A stretch of 9,497 nucleotides of DNA from CAYNYI01 sp964401455 (lineage in GTDB: Bacteria; Fibrobacterota; OXYB2-FULL-49-7; CAYNYI01), in the NCBI GenBank assembly GCA_964401455.1, contig CAYNYI010000105.1, positions 1-9,497 of the forward strand. Reading direction: 5' to 3'. The position numbers were made by a program, and so were the translations under genes. Below, piece after piece: positions 6,874-9,497 of the stretch; positions within the stretch are counted from its first letter, which is position 1; every line of letters starts with the position of its first letter. The notes beneath the pieces were generated by a model. It saw nothing but the letters and a program-made list of their open reading frames with translations, was not told where the DNA came from and did not search any database.

Positions 6874-7799
6874 TGACTATTATTCCCGCATGCGTCTTTA
6901 TCTTTTTTAATGCGGTATCCCCGGTTCTTTCCTCATCTCCGGCAACACCAACTCCTCCCGACTCGGTTCGTATAGACTATTCCGAAAAAGCTTTTGAAAT
7001 AACCTGGGACTCTGTCCAAAATGCGACAGGCTATAATTTATATACCACAAATGACCGTTCAATACCCTTTTCGAAACGCAAGAGGGTAAACAACAAAGTA
7101 ATTACTTCAGGCACACGCTATAATTATATATGGCGTGTTTCAGGCGATAAAAGGATTAGAGACATAAAAGGCCGGAGACATTTTGTAACCGTAACATCTG
7201 TACTTGATACAGGAGACATGATTATAGAAAGCCCTCATTCCAAACCCGTTGACAACCTTTATTTTGAAGGATTCGGCAATGCGGTAACATCCGGAAAAAT
7301 TAAAAAGATACTGACTGTGAATCATTCATCTGATTCTTTTTCTTTTGCATCGGAAGTTAATACCGCCGAAAATTTTATTGAATTCATGATAAAAGACGGT
7401 AAATATTTCAGCGAACTTCTCAGCAAAAAGATTGATCCACTTAAAATCGGCGGCTGCGTTCCAATAGCCACCGCCCTTCTGAAAATTCTTAAAAAGAATG
7501 GAATAACAGCCTATCGGGCCGACGGAAAATTTATAGAGGAGTTCCATTCTTTTAATATAATCAATATAGACGAAGTAGTTTACATACTCGATTTCGCAAC
7601 GGACCAATTCGTGCCAGGATTTGCTCCGGTAATGTTTCCGGCGGAATTTTCCCACATTAATAACAAAGGCAGGCTGTCAAAAAAAGGGAAACCGGTTTAT
7701 ACCGTCAACAAAGTCTATTCGGAAGAGGAAATCAATATCGACCGTGAAAAAAAAGAGAGCATTCCTTATATTGAAATATTAAATGAAATATTAAAATAG
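6873..7799 (+). CDS. Predicted secreted protein: FN3-like domain plus transglutaminase-like domain
   Basis: This 308-residue protein is not one I recognise by name. Residues 3-20 are hydrophobic and followed by SSSPATPTPP, like a Sec signal with a cleavage region, though the usual N-terminal lysine or arginine is missing. Residues 28 to about 125 look like a fibronectin type III domain (FEITWDSVQNATGYNLY, later HFVTVTSVLDTG, SPHSKPVD). The C-terminal part has the order and spacing of a transglutaminase/papain-like triad: C195 in GGCVPIATALLKILKKNG, H225 in FHSFNIINID, and D240 in YILDFATDQF. It may be a cysteine peptidase, a transglutaminase-like enzyme or an amidase; the substrate cannot be inferred. 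The ATG overlaps the lpd stop (TAATG) with GGAA just upstream, so it is translationally coupled. No in-frame start lies upstream near the end of lpd. Confidence 0.7.
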   Translation: MTIIPACVFIFFNAVSPVLSSSPATPTPPDSVRIDYSEKAFEITWDSVQNATGYNLYTTNDRSIPFSKRKRVNNKVITSGTRYNYIWRVSGDKRIRDIKGRRHFVTVTSVLDTGDMIIESPHSKPVDNLYFEGFGNAVTSGKIKKILTVNHSSDSFSFASEVNTAENFIEFMIKDGKYFSELLSKKIDPLKIGGCVPIATALLKILKKNGITAYRADGKFIEEFHSFNIINIDEVVYILDFATDQFVPGFAPVMFPAEFSHINNKGRLSKKGKPVYTVNKVYSEEEINIDREKKESIPYIEILNEILK

Positions 7800-7819
7800 T
7801 TCATATTATTTCATATTTT
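7773..7819. repeat. AT-rich tandem short repeats at a gene junction
   Basis: GAAATATTAAAT (7773-7784) is followed directly by GAAATATTAAAA (7785-7796), then after the stop come TTCATATTAT (7800-7809) and TTCATATTTT (7810-7819). ATGAAATA at 7783-7790 can pair with TATTTCAT at 7807-7814, but the stem is short and has no G+C core, so it is not a convincing terminator. This is probably low-complexity AT-rich DNA. Confidence 0.35.
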
Positions 7820-7840
7820 AATTTAAACAAAAGGGGTAAA

Positions 7841-8110
7841 ATGAAAAATATTTTATTAATCGCGGCAATTCTCACCACAGCAGTATTTATTTTAAGACCT
7901 TCCCGGTCCGCCGGTTTCCGCCCCGCCGGAATAATACCCGGCGCCCATGCCTCGGGAATTGTTGAATGGAACAGCGCCGACCAGATGGTAAGTACCTCGA
8001 AAGACGGAAGCGCGGCATTTGTTTGGGATTTCAGCAGAAAGACCCAGGTTAGAAAATATTACATCGAAGGAGAAAAGCTGAAAATGAAAACTTATAATCT
8101 GGAAGACTGA
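7841..8110 (+). CDS. Small predicted exported or membrane-anchored protein of unknown function
   Basis: This 89-residue protein is not recognised. A lysine at position 2 and the hydrophobic run ILLIAAILTTAVFIL (4-18) are followed by RPSRSAGF, consistent with a Sec signal peptide or a single N-terminal anchor. The mature part of about 65 residues has two tryptophans (VEWN, VWDF) and a basic C-terminus. The stretch MVSTSKDGSAAFVWDF resembles one WD40-type blade, but one blade cannot make a propeller, so no WD40 claim is made. AAGGGG (7831-7836) lies four bases before the ATG, the clearest ribosome binding site in the window, which supports real translation. It is 41 bases after the FN3/transglutaminase-like gene and probably shares its transcript. 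The stop is 22 bases from the converging hydrolase gene. Confidence 0.6.
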   Translation: MKNILLIAAILTTAVFILRPSRSAGFRPAGIIPGAHASGIVEWNSADQMVSTSKDGSAAFVWDFSRKTQVRKYYIEGEKLKMKTYNLED

Positions 8111-8132
8111 TTGCAGTAATAATTATCCGGAT

Positions 8133-8918
8133 TTATACTTCTATTTCTGAATTCTCGGGAAGTTCAACATAGCGGCTTTTGAAGATACTCTTTATTTTTT
8201 TACGTGCCTCTTCTCCGGTACAATGGTTCAAAGAAATATTAGCCCCCTGAAAAAAGCGGAAAGCCTCGATAGTTTTTTCAATCTGCTCTTCTCCCGCCTC
8301 ATAAAGGTGGCACCCCCCTATTATCCATGATATTTTTTTTGAGACTGAATTTTGCAGAGCGTATCTAACAGTGTTTACCGCGCCGCAGTGACTGCACCCA
8401 AGAAGAACAACGGCGCCTTCCGGCCTGTCTATCATCAGCGCAGTATCATCCGGCATGGTATCATGAAATCCGTTTTGATCCACAAATCTATCGTGGACTT
8501 TTTCAAAATCGGTAAGACGCGGTATTTCTCCGAGAAAGAAAACACCCGGAACAATCTCAATAGGCTTCCGGCTGTAATGAGGTCGAAAACCGGCCTTTAA
8601 AAGCTCCTGCTCAGTGGCCTGAAGCCCATTTGCTCTTAGTCCGTATTTGTCTTTCGAAAATTTACCGGCTAAAGTTTTTGGATGAAGATATAAATCTATT
8701 TCATAGGGACTCTTTTTTCGACCAAGATCCATCAGCCCGCCTGTATGATCAAGATGACCGTGACTGAGGGCGACCCATTTTAATTTATCAATAATACTAT
8801 CCGGAAGTTTTTCAAACAGATCATCATCAGGACCGCCGGTATCAAAAAAGCCCGCCGTTTCTCTGTCATGACAGCAGACCGCCAGTGAGGAAGATTCTTT
8901 TACAATTCTAACTTTAAT
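8133..8918 (-). CDS. COG1237-type metallo-beta-lactamase-fold hydrolase, probable ATT start
   Basis: The protein belongs to the MBL-fold group annotated as 7,8-dihydropterin-6-yl-methyl-4-(ribofuranosyl)aminobenzene 5'-phosphate synthase-like; that name should not be taken as its function. From the ATT at 8918 it has 261 residues, a normal length. Metal ligands are seen in order: SHGHLDHTGG (H53, H55, D57, H58), GCSHCGAVNTVRYAL (H177), GGCHL (H204) and NHCTGEEA (H232). FFDTGG sits just before the first motif as in relatives. The first ATG in frame (8732) falls after HxHxDH and would remove half the metal site. Between the in-frame stop at 8978-8976 and that ATG there is no ATG, GTG or TTG. 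ATT at 8918, six bases after GAGG, gives a natural first strand KVRIVKES. Other explanations are a sequencing error, a recent ATG-to-ATT mutation, or a frameshift. It starts 32 bases after the queC stop. Confidence 0.85.
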   Translation of the reverse strand: MKVRIVKESSSLAVCCHDRETAGFFDTGGPDDDLFEKLPDSIIDKLKWVALSHGHLDHTGGLMDLGRKKSPYEIDLYLHPKTLAGKFSKDKYGLRANGLQATEQELLKAGFRPHYSRKPIEIVPGVFFLGEIPRLTDFEKVHDRFVDQNGFHDTMPDDTALMIDRPEGAVVLLGCSHCGAVNTVRYALQNSVSKKISWIIGGCHLYEAGEEQIEKTIEAFRFFQGANISLNHCTGEEARKKIKSIFKSRYVELPENSEIEV

Positions 8919-8924
8919 CCGGTA

Positions 8925-8928
8925 CCTC
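8925..8928 (-). promoter_or_regulatory. Ribosome binding site supporting the ATT start of the hydrolase
   Basis: On the minus strand ACGAGGTACCGG directly precedes ATT at 8918-8916, placing GAGG six bases before that codon. It lies in the 32-base gap after queC. It is the only purine-rich site in the stretch that could serve a start before the metal motif, so it decides the start proposed here. Confidence 0.5.
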
Positions 8929-8950
8929 GTAAAAAGTGTAAGAGAATTAC

Positions 8951-9497
8951 TTAGAACTTGGGATATACCATATATTCAACCGGGTCATACTCCCCCGCTT
9001 CATGAAAGCCTTTCAGCCTGTAATAACAGCTATCGCATTCTCCACATGCGATATCATTATTTTTGTAACACGACCAGGTAAGATGGAAGGGAGTTTTCAA
9101 TTCGGATCCGAGTTTGATAATTTCTTTTTTATTCAATGATATCAGAGGCGTCTCAAGGAGTATTTTAGTCTCATCTCTCGTACCTTCATTGATAACTCTT
9201 CGCATTGCCGTAAAATATTTTTTTCTGCAGTCGGGATATCCGGAACCGTCAATTTCCGTCGCCCCCACAAAAATCGCCTCAGCACCGATTGTTTCGGCCC
9301 ATGCAGTCGCAATAGATATTATCTGCGTATTTCTAAATGGGACATAAGAAGTAGGGACTGAACCCCGATTTTTAGTTCCATGGCGGGATACATTCATTTT
9401 TTTATCCGTTAAACTTGAGCCACCGATTTCTTTTAGGTATTTAAGAGAGACCTGGAGCTTTTTTTTTGCCTTGAAATGCGCCGAGATTTCTTTGAAA
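8951..9497 (-). CDS. queC: 7-cyano-7-deazaguanine (preQ0) synthase QueC, 5' end beyond window
   Basis: QueC makes preQ0 from 7-carboxy-7-deazaguanine, ammonia and ATP in the queuosine pathway. The frame runs in from the right edge through KYLKEIGGSSLTD into the track from 9397, so the ATG at 9397 is internal, not the start. About 181 residues are present; roughly 45 N-terminal ones, including the SGGxDS ATP-pyrophosphatase loop, lie outside. Family motifs in order are SYVPFRNTQIISIATAWAE, GATEIDGSGYPDCR, TPLISLNKKEIIKLG and TWSCYKNNDIACGECDSC. The last has the C-x8-C-x2-C-x2-C zinc-binding cysteines, followed by RLKGFHEAG. The assignment is clear. No other queuosine gene is in the window; the next gene is an MBL-fold hydrolase. 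The same chemistry can feed tRNA queuosine or 7-deazaguanine DNA modification, and nothing here points to the latter. Confidence 0.95.
   Translation of the reverse strand, partial: FKEISAHFKAKKKLQVSLKYLKEIGGSSLTDKKMNVSRHGTKNRGSVPTSYVPFRNTQIISIATAWAETIGAEAIFVGATEIDGSGYPDCRKKYFTAMRRVINEGTRDETKILLETPLISLNKKEIIKLGSELKTPFHLTWSCYKNNDIACGECDSCYYRLKGFHEAGEYDPVEYMVYPKF

Noticed and set aside
7959..8070. WD40 repeat in the small exported protein
   Set aside because: Only one blade-like stretch is present in a 65-residue mature protein, too short for a propeller, so chance resemblance is likelier.
8111..8132. Bidirectional terminator between the converging genes
   Set aside because: The 22 bases hold only an ATCCGGAT palindrome with no longer stem or T-run, so no terminator can be supported.

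Overview
The window is an ordinary chromosomal housekeeping stretch of a moderately AT-rich bacterium. Nothing in it looks like a phage, IS element, CRISPR array, tRNA or rRNA. A c-di-GMP receptor (PilZ), an HDOD signalling protein, a secreted FN3 protein and an endonuclease-type MutL suggest a Gram-negative-like bacterium of deltaproteobacterial or related phyla that lacks MutH-type, methyl-directed repair. This placement is an inference from gene content and is weak.

Left part (1-5401, minus strand): a tightly packed leftward series reads pilZ -> mutL -> rnr (short RNase R) -> mtaB -> HDOD protein (cut by the window edge). mutL/rnr overlap as ATGA, rnr/mtaB overlap by 8 bases, and mtaB/HDOD are 13 bases apart, so mutL to HDOD is very probably one transcript. 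pilZ lies 76 bases upstream and may belong to it. The series joins c-di-GMP sensing, mismatch repair, 3'-5' RNA decay, tRNA t6A37 methylthiolation and an HDOD regulator.

Middle (5402-8110, plus strand): a divergent 131-base intergenic region separates pilZ from lpd, a dihydrolipoamide dehydrogenase. lpd is coupled by a TAATG stop/start to a predicted secreted protein with a fibronectin type III-like domain and a Cys/His/Asp transglutaminase-like domain. A small predicted secreted or anchored protein of 89 residues follows.

Right part (8133-9497, minus strand): queC, the preQ0 synthase of the queuosine pathway, enters from the right edge with its 5' end missing. It is followed by a COG1237-type metallo-beta-lactamase-fold hydrolase. 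The hydrolase frame has no ATG, GTG or TTG before its HxHxDH metal motif. The best start is an ATT codon behind a GAGG ribosome binding site, so a standard gene caller would cut off the active site. The plus and minus blocks converge at 8111-8132 with no clear terminator.

I see no previously undescribed multi-gene system. The points most worth checking are the ATT start of the hydrolase, the RNase R that lacks a cold-shock domain and the helix-turn-helix region, and the secreted FN3/transglutaminase-like protein coupled to lpd.
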